Shown one piece after another: positions 56,420 through 64,000 of a stretch of DNA of 64,000 nt (positions are counted from its first letter, which is position 1; each line of letters starts with the position of its first letter). Below the pieces are notes generated by a model. That model had not been told where the DNA came from. It saw only the letters and a program-made list of their open reading frames with translations, and searched no databases. Origin of the DNA: Bacteroidota bacterium (GTDB taxonomy: Bacteria; Bacteroidota; Bacteroidia; Chitinophagales; Chitinophagaceae); the NCBI GenBank assembly GCA_023386045.1, contig JAEWKK010000013.1:49700-113699 (forward strand), written 5' to 3'. The position numbers and the translations under genes are program-made.

Positions 56420-57193
56420 ATGAAGATTGCTACCTACAATGTTAATGGTGTCAATGGCCGGCTTCCAGTATTACTTCGATGGCTGAAAGAAGAAAGTCCT
56501 GATGTAGTTTGTTTGCAGGAATTAAAAGCTCCACAGGAGAAATTTCCGGAAGAAGCCATTACCAATGCCGGTTATCATGCCATCTGGCATGGTCAGAAAA
56601 GCTGGAATGGAGTAGCCATTCTTTCAAGATTGGAATTACCTAAGGAAGTGCGTCGTGCCCTGCCAGGCGATCCAGAAGATGAGCACAGCCGATACATTGA
56701 AGCAACAATCAATGGATTACAGATCGGTTGCCTCTATCTGCCCAATGGGAATCCTGCACCGGGCCCCAAATTCGACTACAAACTAAAATGGTTCGAACGA
56801 TTGAACAGGCATGCAGCTGATCTTGTAAAGTCTGATCAACCTGTGATACTCACTGGTGATTTTAATGTGATGCCAACAGAAAAGGATGTATACAAACCAG
56901 AGCGATGGGTGGATGATGCACTTTTTCGACCTGAAGTAAGAGAAGCATTCCAAAAACTATTGAAACAGGGATGGACAGATGCCATCAGGAAATTATATCC
57001 AGACCAAACCATCTATACTTTCTGGGATTATTTCAGAAATGCCTACGGACGTAATGCGGGTTTGCGCATTGACCATTTCTTATTAAATCCTGCTATTGCT
57101 AATCGACTGAAGGCTGCAGGTGTTGATCATCATGTACGTGGCTGGGAAAAAACAAGTGACCATGCACCTGTATGGATACAATTAAAAAGATAA
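56420..57193 (+). CDS. xth: Exodeoxyribonuclease III
   Basis: 257 residues, full family length. Catalytic segments: YNVNGVNGRLPVLLRW, LQELKAPQ (metal-binding Glu), ILTGDFNVMPTEKDV, RIDHFLLNP and the closing TSDHAPVWIQ with the Asp-His pair. Xth cuts at abasic sites and trims 3' ends in base-excision repair. It begins 80 nt after the AsmA-like gene, and 16 nt separate its stop from the convergent type IX cargo gene. Confidence 0.94.
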   Translation: MKIATYNVNGVNGRLPVLLRWLKEESPDVVCLQELKAPQEKFPEEAITNAGYHAIWHGQKSWNGVAILSRLELPKEVRRALPGDPEDEHSRYIEATINGLQIGCLYLPNGNPAPGPKFDYKLKWFERLNRHAADLVKSDQPVILTGDFNVMPTEKDVYKPERWVDDALFRPEVREAFQKLLKQGWTDAIRKLYPDQTIYTFWDYFRNAYGRNAGLRIDHFLLNPAIANRLKAAGVDHHVRGWEKTSDHAPVWIQLKR

Positions 57194-57209
57194 TCGATCT
57201 ACTGCTTCC

Positions 57210-59435
57210 CTATTCTTTCATGAACAATAGGCTTCGGGAGCGATTTTTACCTGATAAGTTCAATTGATATATTCCTGCTGGCTGTTGACTCAAATCTATG
57301 TTTTGCTGGCTGTTGCCTATAGATCTTCTTATCAGGATCCTACCATTCATATCGGTTATGGTCAACCATTCATAATCAGCAAGACCCTGCACATGCAGTA
57401 TTCCTTTTACAGGATTAGGAAAAAGCATGATGGAAACAGCAGGAATTTCCACTCTTACTATTGGACTGTAAGCAAAAGTTCCATCCCTGTCTATCATTTT
57501 AAGCCTGTAAAAAACTTCTCCTTTATATACTGGCCTGTCCAGGTATGAATAATTCATGTTTCCTTCTTCCTGCCTTGCTGGAATAATTGCTATAGGAATA
57601 AATTTTGTTTCAGATGTTCTTCGTTCGAGTTCATATTGCGCAAAATTTATTTCATCCACAGAGGTCCATTTCAGCAATACATTTTCATTATCCAATCCGG
57701 CAGTAAAGCTTACCAGGTGCACCGGCAATATGCCTCCGCTCTGTATGGTAAAACGTGAGAGTTCTGTAAGACCGCTTACACTTACCTGGTAGGGATCACT
57801 GCCGGAAGATGATTGAATCGCACTTATTTTTTGCCATACAGCTCCATTGTATCTGGAAACATAGCAGGCATTCCTTGTGAAGCCATTTTCTTCCTGTATT
57901 CCCTGCCACTGGAAGCTGATATTGATTGGAAATGATTGTCCCTGAACCAGTGAAATTTCCCATTGCATTCCAATTCCGGAAGTCGCGGCCTGGACTATGG
58001 AACCCGGGTGTAGCTCTATACTATATTTATTATTTCCCGAAAATTCATTAATGGAAACAGGGTTATAAAATTCTTCTGTTCCTATATACGCATGAACTGC
58101 AGAACCTCCATTTATTAGTTTACCGGCACTATCCAGTACCAGGTATTTCCCAGGGGAACCTCCAGTCATATTCCATTGCAGATCTACTCTTTTATTTCCC
58201 GCATAAAGTTTTCCTTCTACAAACTGGATTGATCGCAAATGAACCATTGAATCACCCGAATTATTGTAATCAGAATGAATGGTTACACTTCCAGTACTGG
58301 AATTATTGATAACGAGGTTTCCTGATGGATATTCGAAGTAATGTCCATTCCCCTTTAAAAATTGAGGATGTGAGGATGGTACAAGATCAAAATCATAAGC
58401 CATGTACAGATTGGGAATTTCGAAATTTCCATTATTGATGATATCTCCATTAACGCTCATTGATGATGAAGAAATCGTCCTGAATGCAATGGCAGGATCA
58501 ATTTCAAAATCCCCAAGCACCCGAAGACTGGTTGCTACAATGGTAGTGTCCATTACTCCCAGTGTCATGCTGTTGGAAATATGCAAATTACCTTCAATGA
58601 AAAGGGGTGCTCTTAACATACATGATGACTGACCCCAGAAATCCGGCTGTATGTAATTACCTTTTTCAAGAGTGCAATTTCCTTTTACGGTTAACGGGTG
58701 CATTAATTTGAAGAAATGAGAAATGCCAGAGCCCTGGCAATAATAAATAGAAAGATGCCCGATCTGTGAGGGCAAAAATGCTCCAAAACTAAAACTGGTA
58801 GCACCGGCATTGGAACCAAGAGAATCGCCCAGCCTGAGCGTGCTTTGCGGGCCAAAATCATAAGCGCTGTTCAGCGTTTTTCCACTGTTACCAAAGGGAG
58901 GATCCACTATATTCATCATGCCTCCTGTAAATTGAAAATCCTGCATTCCTGCACTGAATTTCACTATATCATTTCCATTAGGAATACTACCGATGACAGT
59001 TCCATTATTACCATCAATACGAAGCAGTCCACCATTCATTATAAACACTGCATTGGCCATGCATAAAAGCTGGCCATTCAATTCCAGCAAACCATTAGAA
59101 ATATCCAGGCTACCTTCTACCTGTAATAAAGAACTTCCACCACCCGTATTACCTACTCTCATGGTGTCCGCTGTAATTAATTGCAAGCCTCCACCGGCAT
59201 TTACCTGAATATTTTGGACTGCAACCGAAGCATTGATATTTACCAGGTGACCTGAAAGAATCACCACATCATCAGCAGCACCTGGAATAGAACCACCAGC
59301 CCAGGTATTGGCATCAGTCCAGTTTCCCGATTGGGCAGTTTGTATAGAAAGTTTGGGATGATCAGTAGCAGAAAAACTTTGGCCATGTGAAGCCATTGCA
59401 GCCAGCACGAGCAGGCACATCAAAGCATTTTTCAT
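57210..59435 (-). CDS. Secreted protein with type IX (type A) sorting domain
   Basis: 741 residues. Signal peptide MKNALMCLLVLAAMASHGQS. The first domain (SGNWTDANTWAGGSIPGAAD to IQVNAGGGLQLI) resembles a G8-like segment. A beta-helix-like middle with repeated short strands and a fibronectin-III-like part (LPVHLVSFTAGLDNENVLLK, EINFAQYELERRTSE) follow. The C-terminus, LFPNPVKGILHVQ and QPAGIYQLNLSG with a basic end, is the type A sorting domain that directs type IX secretion to the cell surface. A polysaccharide- or host-contact function is possible; no enzymatic motif was seen. Confidence 0.87.
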   Translation of the reverse strand: MKNALMCLLVLAAMASHGQSFSATDHPKLSIQTAQSGNWTDANTWAGGSIPGAADDVVILSGHLVNINASVAVQNIQVNAGGGLQLITADTMRVGNTGGGSSLLQVEGSLDISNGLLELNGQLLCMANAVFIMNGGLLRIDGNNGTVIGSIPNGNDIVKFSAGMQDFQFTGGMMNIVDPPFGNSGKTLNSAYDFGPQSTLRLGDSLGSNAGATSFSFGAFLPSQIGHLSIYYCQGSGISHFFKLMHPLTVKGNCTLEKGNYIQPDFWGQSSCMLRAPLFIEGNLHISNSMTLGVMDTTIVATSLRVLGDFEIDPAIAFRTISSSSMSVNGDIINNGNFEIPNLYMAYDFDLVPSSHPQFLKGNGHYFEYPSGNLVINNSSTGSVTIHSDYNNSGDSMVHLRSIQFVEGKLYAGNKRVDLQWNMTGGSPGKYLVLDSAGKLINGGSAVHAYIGTEEFYNPVSINEFSGNNKYSIELHPGSIVQAATSGIGMQWEISLVQGQSFPINISFQWQGIQEENGFTRNACYVSRYNGAVWQKISAIQSSSGSDPYQVSVSGLTELSRFTIQSGGILPVHLVSFTAGLDNENVLLKWTSVDEINFAQYELERRTSETKFIPIAIIPARQEEGNMNYSYLDRPVYKGEVFYRLKMIDRDGTFAYSPIVRVEIPAVSIMLFPNPVKGILHVQGLADYEWLTITDMNGRILIRRSIGNSQQNIDLSQQPAGIYQLNLSGKNRSRSLLFMKE

Positions 59436-59579
59436 GATGATAGCTGTTTGATGTAAACTGCAAGATTAAAAAAGGCTAAGGAACAGATCAATGATACGCA
59501 TTAGCATCCAGGCTGACACATATTAGTAATTAAATAGGCAGCAAAAAAACCGGTAATTGAATCGATTCTAAAAGTAAAA

Positions 59580-60038
59580 CTATTGCCTGGTATAGGTAAC
59601 CGTGGCTTTCAGACCATTGTCGAGATAATCACCAACCAGTTTATTTCCATCCCAGTAGTTGATGGTATAAATTTTCCCATCCAGCTTGATCTGGAAATAA
59701 TTGATGAGCGACCAGGTGCTGACAAGGTCATTGGTAGGAGAACATACCAGTCCAGTATCGATCACGATCAATGAATTATCAGCATTGAGTTTATAAATAT
59801 CATCGCGCTGGCAGGCTTTAACGTAGGCTTCATTGTTATAAACATCAACCACACTTCCACCTGCAGCCAGTGTAGCAGCAGTGATTTTATAAGTCCCTAC
59901 CAGGTTTTCTTTTGTGGGTGTTATAGAATTATCCTTTTCCTCCTTCTTGCAGGAAACCACCAGTAACACCATTCCTAATAAGAAAAGAATATTTTTCACT
60001 GCTTTGATTTTGATAACAAACATAAAAGCTTTGTTCAA
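59580..60038 (-). CDS. Lipocalin-like lipoprotein (copy A)
   Basis: 152 residues; an in-frame ATG at 60020 is also possible. The signal peptide ends in the lipobox LVVSC. The mature part is beta-rich, with ENLVGTYKITAATLAAGG, CQRDDIYKLNADNSLIVIDT and GKIYTINYWDGNKLVGDY, resembling the lipocalin-like domain of Bacteroidota lipoproteins. It is about half identical by eye to the next gene upstream, so the two are tandem paralogues. Ligand unknown. Confidence 0.78.
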   Translation of the reverse strand: MNKAFMFVIKIKAVKNILFLLGMVLLVVSCKKEEKDNSITPTKENLVGTYKITAATLAAGGSVVDVYNNEAYVKACQRDDIYKLNADNSLIVIDTGLVCSPTNDLVSTWSLINYFQIKLDGKIYTINYWDGNKLVGDYLDNGLKATVTYTRQ

Positions 60039-60127
60039 ATTTCTAAAATAACCTTTCCCTAAATTAAGATTTTGAGAGTAAAAACCTTGTCATTACAAAA
60101 AGCTGTAATAAGGTAGGGCTTAAATAC

Positions 60128-60152
60128 AAAAAAAACCGCCCATAAAGGACGG
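60128..60152 (-). terminator. Rho-independent terminator between the lipoprotein paralogues
   Basis: On the minus strand CCGTCC pairs with GGGCGG (arms 60147-60152 and 60136-60141, one T-G pair) around a 5-nt loop and is followed by eight T (60135-60128). It ends the transcript of copy B, so copy A needs its own promoter. Confidence 0.75.
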
Positions 60153-60176
60153 CCTTAAAAAATTATCGTTTGAAAC

Positions 60177-60602
60177 TTATTGCTTCACATAAGTAACTGT
60201 ACCTGAAAGGCCAGAGCCATCGTTAAATTCACCAACCAGGGTTTTGCCGTTCCATGATTTGATCGTATAAACATCACCATCAATATTGATAGAGGTAGTG
60301 CTTACCAATGACCATGTTCCACCAGTGTAATTGTTGTCAGGATTGCAAACCATTCCGGCATCTACAATTTCATAAGTAAGGTCTGCATTCAGCTTATAAA
60401 TATCATCCCTGTCACAAGCTTCAAAGAAGGTAGGGTTGTTGAAGATATCCACGCTGGTACCACCAGATGCCAAAGTAGCCGCTGTCATTTTATAAGAACC
60501 GGTCAGGTTTTCTTTTGTTGGTGTAATTTGTTCGTCGTTCTTGTCTTTTTTGCAGGATGCAAGAACCACTAACATCGAGAGCGCTAAGATTGCCTTTTTC
60601 AT
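60177..60602 (-). CDS. Lipocalin-like lipoprotein (copy B)
   Basis: 141 residues from the ATG at 60602 (MKKAILALSMLVVLASCKKD); an in-frame ATG further up (60644) lies above the promoter. The lipobox is VLASC. Mature sequence parallels copy A: ENLTGSYKMTAATLASGG, CDRDDIYKLNADLTYEIVDA, TIKSWNGKTLVGEFND. A well-spaced -33/-7 promoter and a terminator bracket it as a single-gene unit. Function unknown; envelope location is firm from the lipobox. Confidence 0.82.
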   Translation of the reverse strand: MKKAILALSMLVVLASCKKDKNDEQITPTKENLTGSYKMTAATLASGGTSVDIFNNPTFFEACDRDDIYKLNADLTYEIVDAGMVCNPDNNYTGGTWSLVSTTSINIDGDVYTIKSWNGKTLVGEFNDGSGLSGTVTYVKQ

Positions 60603-60621
60603 AAGTGTTTTATTTGTGCGG

Positions 60622-60653
60622 CAAACATAGATGGCAAAAATCACAAATGCAAA
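60622..60653 (-). promoter_or_regulatory. Promoter of lipoprotein copy B
   Basis: On the minus strand TTTG (60650-60653) and TATGTTTG (60622-60629) are separated by 20 nt, a good -33/-7 match, 19 nt before the ATG at 60602. The -33 box lies inside the 3' end of miaA. Confidence 0.6.
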
Positions 60654-61552
60654 TTTGTGAGTAAATTTTCGCCTAAGTTATAGGCCGCGTCCGGTGAAAA
60701 CCATCTATAAGAAAGATCTTTTTTAAACCAGGTCATTTGTCTCTTGGCATATTGCCTTGTATTTTTTTTAATCTCATCCACAGCCTCATCCAGACTCGTT
60801 TTTCTTTCGAGGTAATTGAATAATTCTTTATAGCCTACTGTTTGCAATGCATTGAGATGACGAAAGGAAAATAAAGAACGTACTTCATCCAAAAGTCCCA
60901 TGGACATCATCTGGTCCACTCTTTTATTGATTTGCGCATGCAAAATTTCCCTGGGAAGTTCCAATGCAATCTTTATTACTTCGAAATCTCTTTGGGCCTT
61001 ATGCCCTTTTCTGTAATCCAGAATGGGCCTGCCCGTAGCTTTGATAACTTCCAATGCACGCATTAAGCGGTGGGGATTGCTGACCTCTGCAACTTTATAA
61101 AATTCCGGATCTGCAAGAAGCACTTCCTGTTGAAGCCATTCCAGTCCCTTCTCTTCGTATTCAGCAATAATTTGATTTCTGATCTCTTCTGGTACTTCTG
61201 GTATAGGATCCAAGCCTTCGCAAAATGCTTTTATATACAAACCTGTACCTCCCACCATCACAATGGTATCATGATCCTGAAACAATTCCGAAGTTTTTTG
61301 AAGGGCATAATCTTCAAAACTGGCAGCAGTAAGTTTTTGATGTATGGAATGGGTCGCAATAAAATGATGAGGAACCATTTTCAATTCTTCATCAGAAGGC
61401 CTTGCCACTCCTATCTTCAATTCACGATAACACTGCCTGCTGTCAGCTGAAATGATCTCAGTTCCAAGTTGCAGGGCAAGATGAATGGCAACAGCAGTTT
61501 TTCCTACCGCTGTTGGTCCCGCAATAATGATGACCTTTTTTTTATCTGCCAT
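60641..61552 (-). CDS. miaA: tRNA dimethylallyltransferase
   Basis: 303 residues from the ATG at 61552 (MADKKKVIIIAGPTAVGKTA); upstream in-frame ATGs fall in or above a terminator. Walker A GPTAVGKT, the substrate segment SADSRQCYRELKIGVARP, VGGTGLYIKAFCEGL and the C-terminal KKNTRQYAKRQMTWFKKD are all typical. MiaA adds a dimethylallyl group to A37 of tRNAs reading UNN codons. The window therefore holds tsaD, trmN6 and miaA, all acting at tRNA position 37. Confidence 0.95.
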   Translation of the reverse strand: MADKKKVIIIAGPTAVGKTAVAIHLALQLGTEIISADSRQCYRELKIGVARPSDEELKMVPHHFIATHSIHQKLTAASFEDYALQKTSELFQDHDTIVMVGGTGLYIKAFCEGLDPIPEVPEEIRNQIIAEYEEKGLEWLQQEVLLADPEFYKVAEVSNPHRLMRALEVIKATGRPILDYRKGHKAQRDFEVIKIALELPREILHAQINKRVDQMMSMGLLDEVRSLFSFRHLNALQTVGYKELFNYLERKTSLDEAVDEIKKNTRQYAKRQMTWFKKDLSYRWFSPDAAYNLGENLLTNLHL

Positions 61553-61565
61553 GATCAAATAAAAG

Positions 61566-61591
61566 AAAAAACCCTGCATCACAGGGTTTTT
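61566..61591. terminator. Bidirectional terminator between the pRiA4b-like gene and miaA
   Basis: AAAAAACCCTG-CATCA-CAGGGTTTTT: a 7-bp stem (AACCCTG/CAGGGTT) flanked by A- and T-runs. On the minus strand it ends the transcript of the gene stopping at 61612. Confidence 0.75.
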
Positions 61592-61611
61592 CATTGTATC
61601 GGTTAATTGAC

Positions 61612-62178
61612 TCAATAATCTTCATTGCTTTCTTCAGCTGCACCACCAAAATCTTCTCCACCCGAAGCGCCTTCCTCTCCTTCTTCACCAAAGCCTTCTG
61701 CTCCTTTAGTGAGATCATATTTTTCTTCCACATCAGCAAAGCGTTCTCCCAAAAGACTTTTGGTACCGTACTGACTGGGAGCTATGCCTTCCTTACGTAT
61801 CATGGTTGGATAAGTAAGTTTGGGGTTTTCTTCCTTGGTAACATTGATGAGTTCTACCAGAAAGGTCCATAGTTTGTTGAAATCATAAACGTAAATGAAT
61901 TTCTGATTGGGGTCTTTGATCTCTGATCCAATGGTGGTTTCCTTCATTAACAAAGGAGTGGCCTTATAAGGCTTGTCGTATTGTTCAAGAGAGATCTCCC
62001 TTCCTCTTTGCCAATTATCATTGCTGCGGTAAAAAGTTGCCTGGTGTTTCGAATCAAACTCGTAAGCCTTTAAGATCACTTCATGCATGTCAAAAAAGCT
62101 CTGACTATGCCTGATGGCAATGTCACGGTAAACACTGTCATCTTCTTCCAAATAAATTCTGAATTTCAGGATGGCCAT
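61612..62178 (-). CDS. Plasmid pRiA4b ORF-3-like protein
   Basis: 188 residues from the ATG at 62178 (MAILKFRIYLEEDDSVYRDI). The segments FDMHEVILKAYEFDSKHQAT and YVYDFNKLWTFLVELINV match the pRiA4b ORF-3-like fold (also met as an IS1096-linked passenger). The C-terminal 30 residues are almost only G, E, A and D (GEEGEEGASGGEDFGG). Function unknown; the chromosomal setting beside cca and miaA shows no sign of a plasmid or transposon. It lies 46 nt after cca on the same strand. Confidence 0.8.
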   Translation of the reverse strand: MAILKFRIYLEEDDSVYRDIAIRHSQSFFDMHEVILKAYEFDSKHQATFYRSNDNWQRGREISLEQYDKPYKATPLLMKETTIGSEIKDPNQKFIYVYDFNKLWTFLVELINVTKEENPKLTYPTMIRKEGIAPSQYGTKSLLGERFADVEEKYDLTKGAEGFGEEGEEGASGGEDFGGAAEESNEDY

Positions 62179-62224
62179 GGATTGGTTTTCAAATTCAATA
62201 ATCGTCAAATATAATTAAATCGCT

Positions 62225-63646
62225 TTAGCCAACAGGACTCAGGCCGCAGTCTTTTCCTTTTTCCAGCATGAAGCGGAAAGCGGCTTCGTAATCATTGGGG
62301 ATCTGACCATCCAGGATGGCATCTTTAATGGCGTCCTTGATAATACCGACAGGCTTCGAAGGCGGAATACCGAATGTTTTCATAATGACCTCACCTGTAA
62401 TGGGTGGTTGCCAGTTGCGGATGTGATCATTTTCCTCCACTTCCCTGCACCGCTCCCTCACCATTTCGAAATTTTCGAGGTAACGTTTCACTTTCAATTT
62501 GTTTTTTGAGGTGATGTCACTTTCACAGAGTAACATCAGGTCATCAAACTGATCACCAGCATCAAAAAGTAAACGTCTTATGGCAGAATCGGTAATATTT
62601 TCCTTAGTAAGTGAAATGGGCCGAAGGTGTAATTCTACCAGCTTCTTTACATATTTCATGGGTTCCCCCAAGGGGAGTTTCAGCTGGTCAAAAATTTTGG
62701 GCACCATTCTGCCTCCCACCACTTCATGACCATGAAAGGTCCAGCCATGGCCCTCTTCAAATCTTTTTGTAGCGGGCTTTCCTATATCATGCAGGATGGC
62801 TGCCCAGCGCAACCACAGGTCGGGTGAGCGATCAGCAAGATTATCCAATACCTGCAAGGTGTGATAGAAGTTATCCTTGTGTCCCTTTCCATCCACGAAC
62901 TCTGCGCCGGCAAGATCCACCATCTTTGGAAAAATGAACTGAAGAAGTCCGGTATCGTACAAATGCTTAAATCCTATAGATGGCTTTTCGCTCAGTATGA
63001 TCTTATTCAATTCATCCGTGATCCTTTCTTTTGAAATGATCCTGATCCTTTCAGCGTTTTCCCTGATGGCCCTCAGCGTTTCGGGATGAATATGAAATTT
63101 CAATTGGGTGGCAAACCTGATGGCACGCATCATTCTTAAAGGATCATCGCTGAAAGTTTTTGCAGGCTCCTGCGGTGTCCGGATCAATTCCTGCTTCAGG
63201 TCATTCAGTCCGCCAAAAGGATCTATTAATTTTCCAAAATCTTCTTTGTTCAAACTGATCGCAAGCGCATTGATCGTAAAGTCCCTTCTTTTCTGATCGT
63301 CCTCAATATTACCTGGCTCGACATCCGGTTTTCGTGTATGACTCTGGTAACTCTCTTTTCTTGCCCCTACAAATTCCAGGTCAAAGCCATCTGGCATTTT
63401 GAACTGGGCTGTCCCAAAGGTTTTAAAATAACTCACCTTTGGATGAGGCCTGAAAAGTTTCGACACGGCTTCAGCCAGTTGGAGGCCATTACCCACACAA
63501 ACAAAATCGGCATCCTTGGTGGATCTGCCAAGGATTTTATCGCGCACAAATCCTCCCACAAGAAAACAGGGGAATCCCAGCGAAGCGGCAGCCTCACCTA
63601 CTTTTTTAAAGATCTTCAATTCCGAATCACTACAACTGATGTCCAT
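62225..63646 (-). CDS. cca: CCA tRNA nucleotidyltransferase with HD domain
   Basis: 473 residues. Class II polymerase-beta-like head: CFLVGGFVRDKILGRSTKDA and DADFVCVG with the metal-binding Asp pair, QKRRDFTINALAISL, and DPLRMMRAIRFATQL. An HD phosphohydrolase-type domain follows (RWAAILHDIGKPATK, about 283-297). It builds or repairs the tRNA 3' CCA, which this organism needs because the two tRNA genes here do not encode CCA. A -7 box lies just upstream and a 9-bp minisatellite beyond it. Confidence 0.93.
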   Translation of the reverse strand: MDISCSDSELKIFKKVGEAAASLGFPCFLVGGFVRDKILGRSTKDADFVCVGNGLQLAEAVSKLFRPHPKVSYFKTFGTAQFKMPDGFDLEFVGARKESYQSHTRKPDVEPGNIEDDQKRRDFTINALAISLNKEDFGKLIDPFGGLNDLKQELIRTPQEPAKTFSDDPLRMMRAIRFATQLKFHIHPETLRAIRENAERIRIISKERITDELNKIILSEKPSIGFKHLYDTGLLQFIFPKMVDLAGAEFVDGKGHKDNFYHTLQVLDNLADRSPDLWLRWAAILHDIGKPATKRFEEGHGWTFHGHEVVGGRMVPKIFDQLKLPLGEPMKYVKKLVELHLRPISLTKENITDSAIRRLLFDAGDQFDDLMLLCESDITSKNKLKVKRYLENFEMVRERCREVEENDHIRNWQPPITGEVIMKTFGIPPSKPVGIIKDAIKDAILDGQIPNDYEAAFRFMLEKGKDCGLSPVG

Positions 63647-63654
63647 AAGCTGCG

Positions 63655-63662
63655 CAAAGATA
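63655..63662 (-). promoter_or_regulatory. -7 box (TATCTTTG) for cca
   Basis: Exact TAnnTTTG on the minus strand, 8 nt before the cca ATG. It implies a very short or absent leader. Confidence 0.4.
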
Positions 63663-63693
63663 ATGGTGGGGAGATTAGGGTGTGGTGGGGTGA

Positions 63694-63808
63694 AGTTTAG
63701 AGGGTTTAGAAAGTTTAGAAGGTTTAGATGGTTTAGAGAGTTTAGATGCTTTAGAGGGTTTAGAGAGTTTAGATGCTTTAGAGGGTTTAGATGCTTTAGA
63801 TAGTTTAG
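63694..63808. repeat. 9-bp minisatellite (GTTTAGANN)
   Basis: About twelve tandem copies of a 9-bp unit, GTTTAGANN, with G or C at position 1 and the last two bases varying (GG, AA, AG, TG, GA, TA). It lies 48 bp upstream of the cca ATG. Translation on the plus strand gives only a meaningless FRGFREFR-type repeat. Copy number may vary among strains. Confidence 0.85.
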
Positions 63809-63823
63809 TAGTTCAGATTTAGC

Positions 63824-63837
63824 AGTTCACGTGAACT
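63824..63837. promoter_or_regulatory. Perfect 14-bp palindrome
   Basis: AGTTCACGTGAACT follows the minisatellite and is itself followed by another half-site (ATGAACTG). It is a candidate operator or a decayed repeat. The rest of 63838-63927 shows no feature. Confidence 0.35.
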
Positions 63838-63927
63838 ATGAACTGGTAAAGATTTATAGTGGACAATAAAATAAAATGTAATCGTCACTACTTCATCTGA
63901 CAGTTAAAGGATTTTCTTTATTTAGTT

Positions 63928-64000
63928 TTATAGGGTTAGGATATTACTGTCTGATTCTAAAGTTAAGCGATCCAACATTTTTTCTTCAGCCAGGTATTTG
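63928..64000 (-). CDS. Possible C-terminal end of an unknown gene
   Basis: On the minus strand a frame that enters from the right edge is open for 23 codons and stops with TAA at 63928. The peptide, KYLAEEKMLDRLTLESDSN and ILTL, is composed like a normal protein tail. It is too short to identify, and a chance open frame is possible. Confidence 0.3.
   Translation of the reverse strand, partial: KYLAEEKMLDRLTLESDSNILTL

Noticed and set aside
61612..62178. Mobile element suggested by the pRiA4b/IS1096-linked family
   Set aside because: No transposase, inverted repeats or plasmid genes surround it; it lies between cca and miaA with a normal terminator.
63516..63803. Plus-strand frame ending in an FRGFREFR-type repeat
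   Set aside because: It is the opposite strand of cca followed by translation of the 9-bp minisatellite.
63694..63808. CRISPR-like array
   Set aside because: The unit is 9 bp with no unique spacers and no cas genes are present; it is a minisatellite.

Overview
The window reads as chromosomal DNA of a Bacteroidota bacterium, most likely a Chitinophagaceae-like member of the Chitinophagia (the rank is inference). Support comes from type IX secretion sorting domains of both kinds (type B at 19904-25030, type A at 57210-59435), many lipoproteins with an SxC-type lipobox, repeated TAnnTTTG -7 promoter boxes with few Shine-Dalgarno sites, futalosine-type menaquinone genes (mqnE, mqnA), tRNA genes without an encoded CCA, and a YfhO/glycosyltransferase surface-glycan region. 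Most of the window is ordinary, gene-dense chromosome.

Layout. 1-6.1 kb: end of mqnE, serine dehydratase, an FKBP lipoprotein, tRNA-Cys, a nucleoside phosphorylase, dapF, a Nudix hydrolase and a queuosine-precursor transporter. 6.2-19.8 kb: a glycan block with a plus-strand YfhO-GT4-GT2 operon facing a long minus-strand operon. Read from its promoter, that operon is rfbF-rfbG-rfbC-like epimerase-sugar C-methyltransferase-reductase-CmcI-like methyltransferase-four GT-A glycosyltransferases; it is AT-rich and suggests a CDP-linked, C-methyl-branched 6-deoxysugar. 19.9-25.0 kb: a 1708-residue type IX cargo protein with a large internal duplication. 25-36 kb: housekeeping genes (mqnA, purB, prfC, tsaD, trmN6) with a GH1-like hydrolase, a response regulator, a FtsX-type permease and a saccharopine-dehydrogenase-like enzyme.

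36.1-41.1 kb is the most interesting part. A lipoprotein and a membrane-anchored TPR-CHAT cysteine-peptidase-like protein converge on a minus-strand operon of an ECF sigma factor and a single-pass anti-sigma-like protein with a periplasmic helical-repeat domain. Together they look like an envelope signalling module in which a periplasmic CHAT protein could act on the anti-sigma factor. The terminator of the sigma operon lies inside the 3' end of the CHAT gene.

41-53 kb: hscB, tRNA-Leu, an AraC regulator, a PAS histidine kinase, a decayed patch (43.9-44.8 kb) with an IS3 orfA stub and a probable toxin-tail remnant, an orphan lipoprotein, a redox/stress group (DoxX, NTF2-like, FMN reductase, two Crp/Fnr regulators, AhpD-like, deaminase) and a ClC transporter. 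53-64 kb: a large AsmA-like protein, exonuclease III, a type A sorting-domain protein, two tandem lipocalin-like lipoproteins, miaA, a pRiA4b ORF-3-like protein and cca, followed by a 9-bp minisatellite and a possible partial gene at the right edge.

No rRNA, CRISPR array, complete insertion sequence, prophage or plasmid replication gene was seen. All family assignments come from reading motifs by eye; no database search was run.
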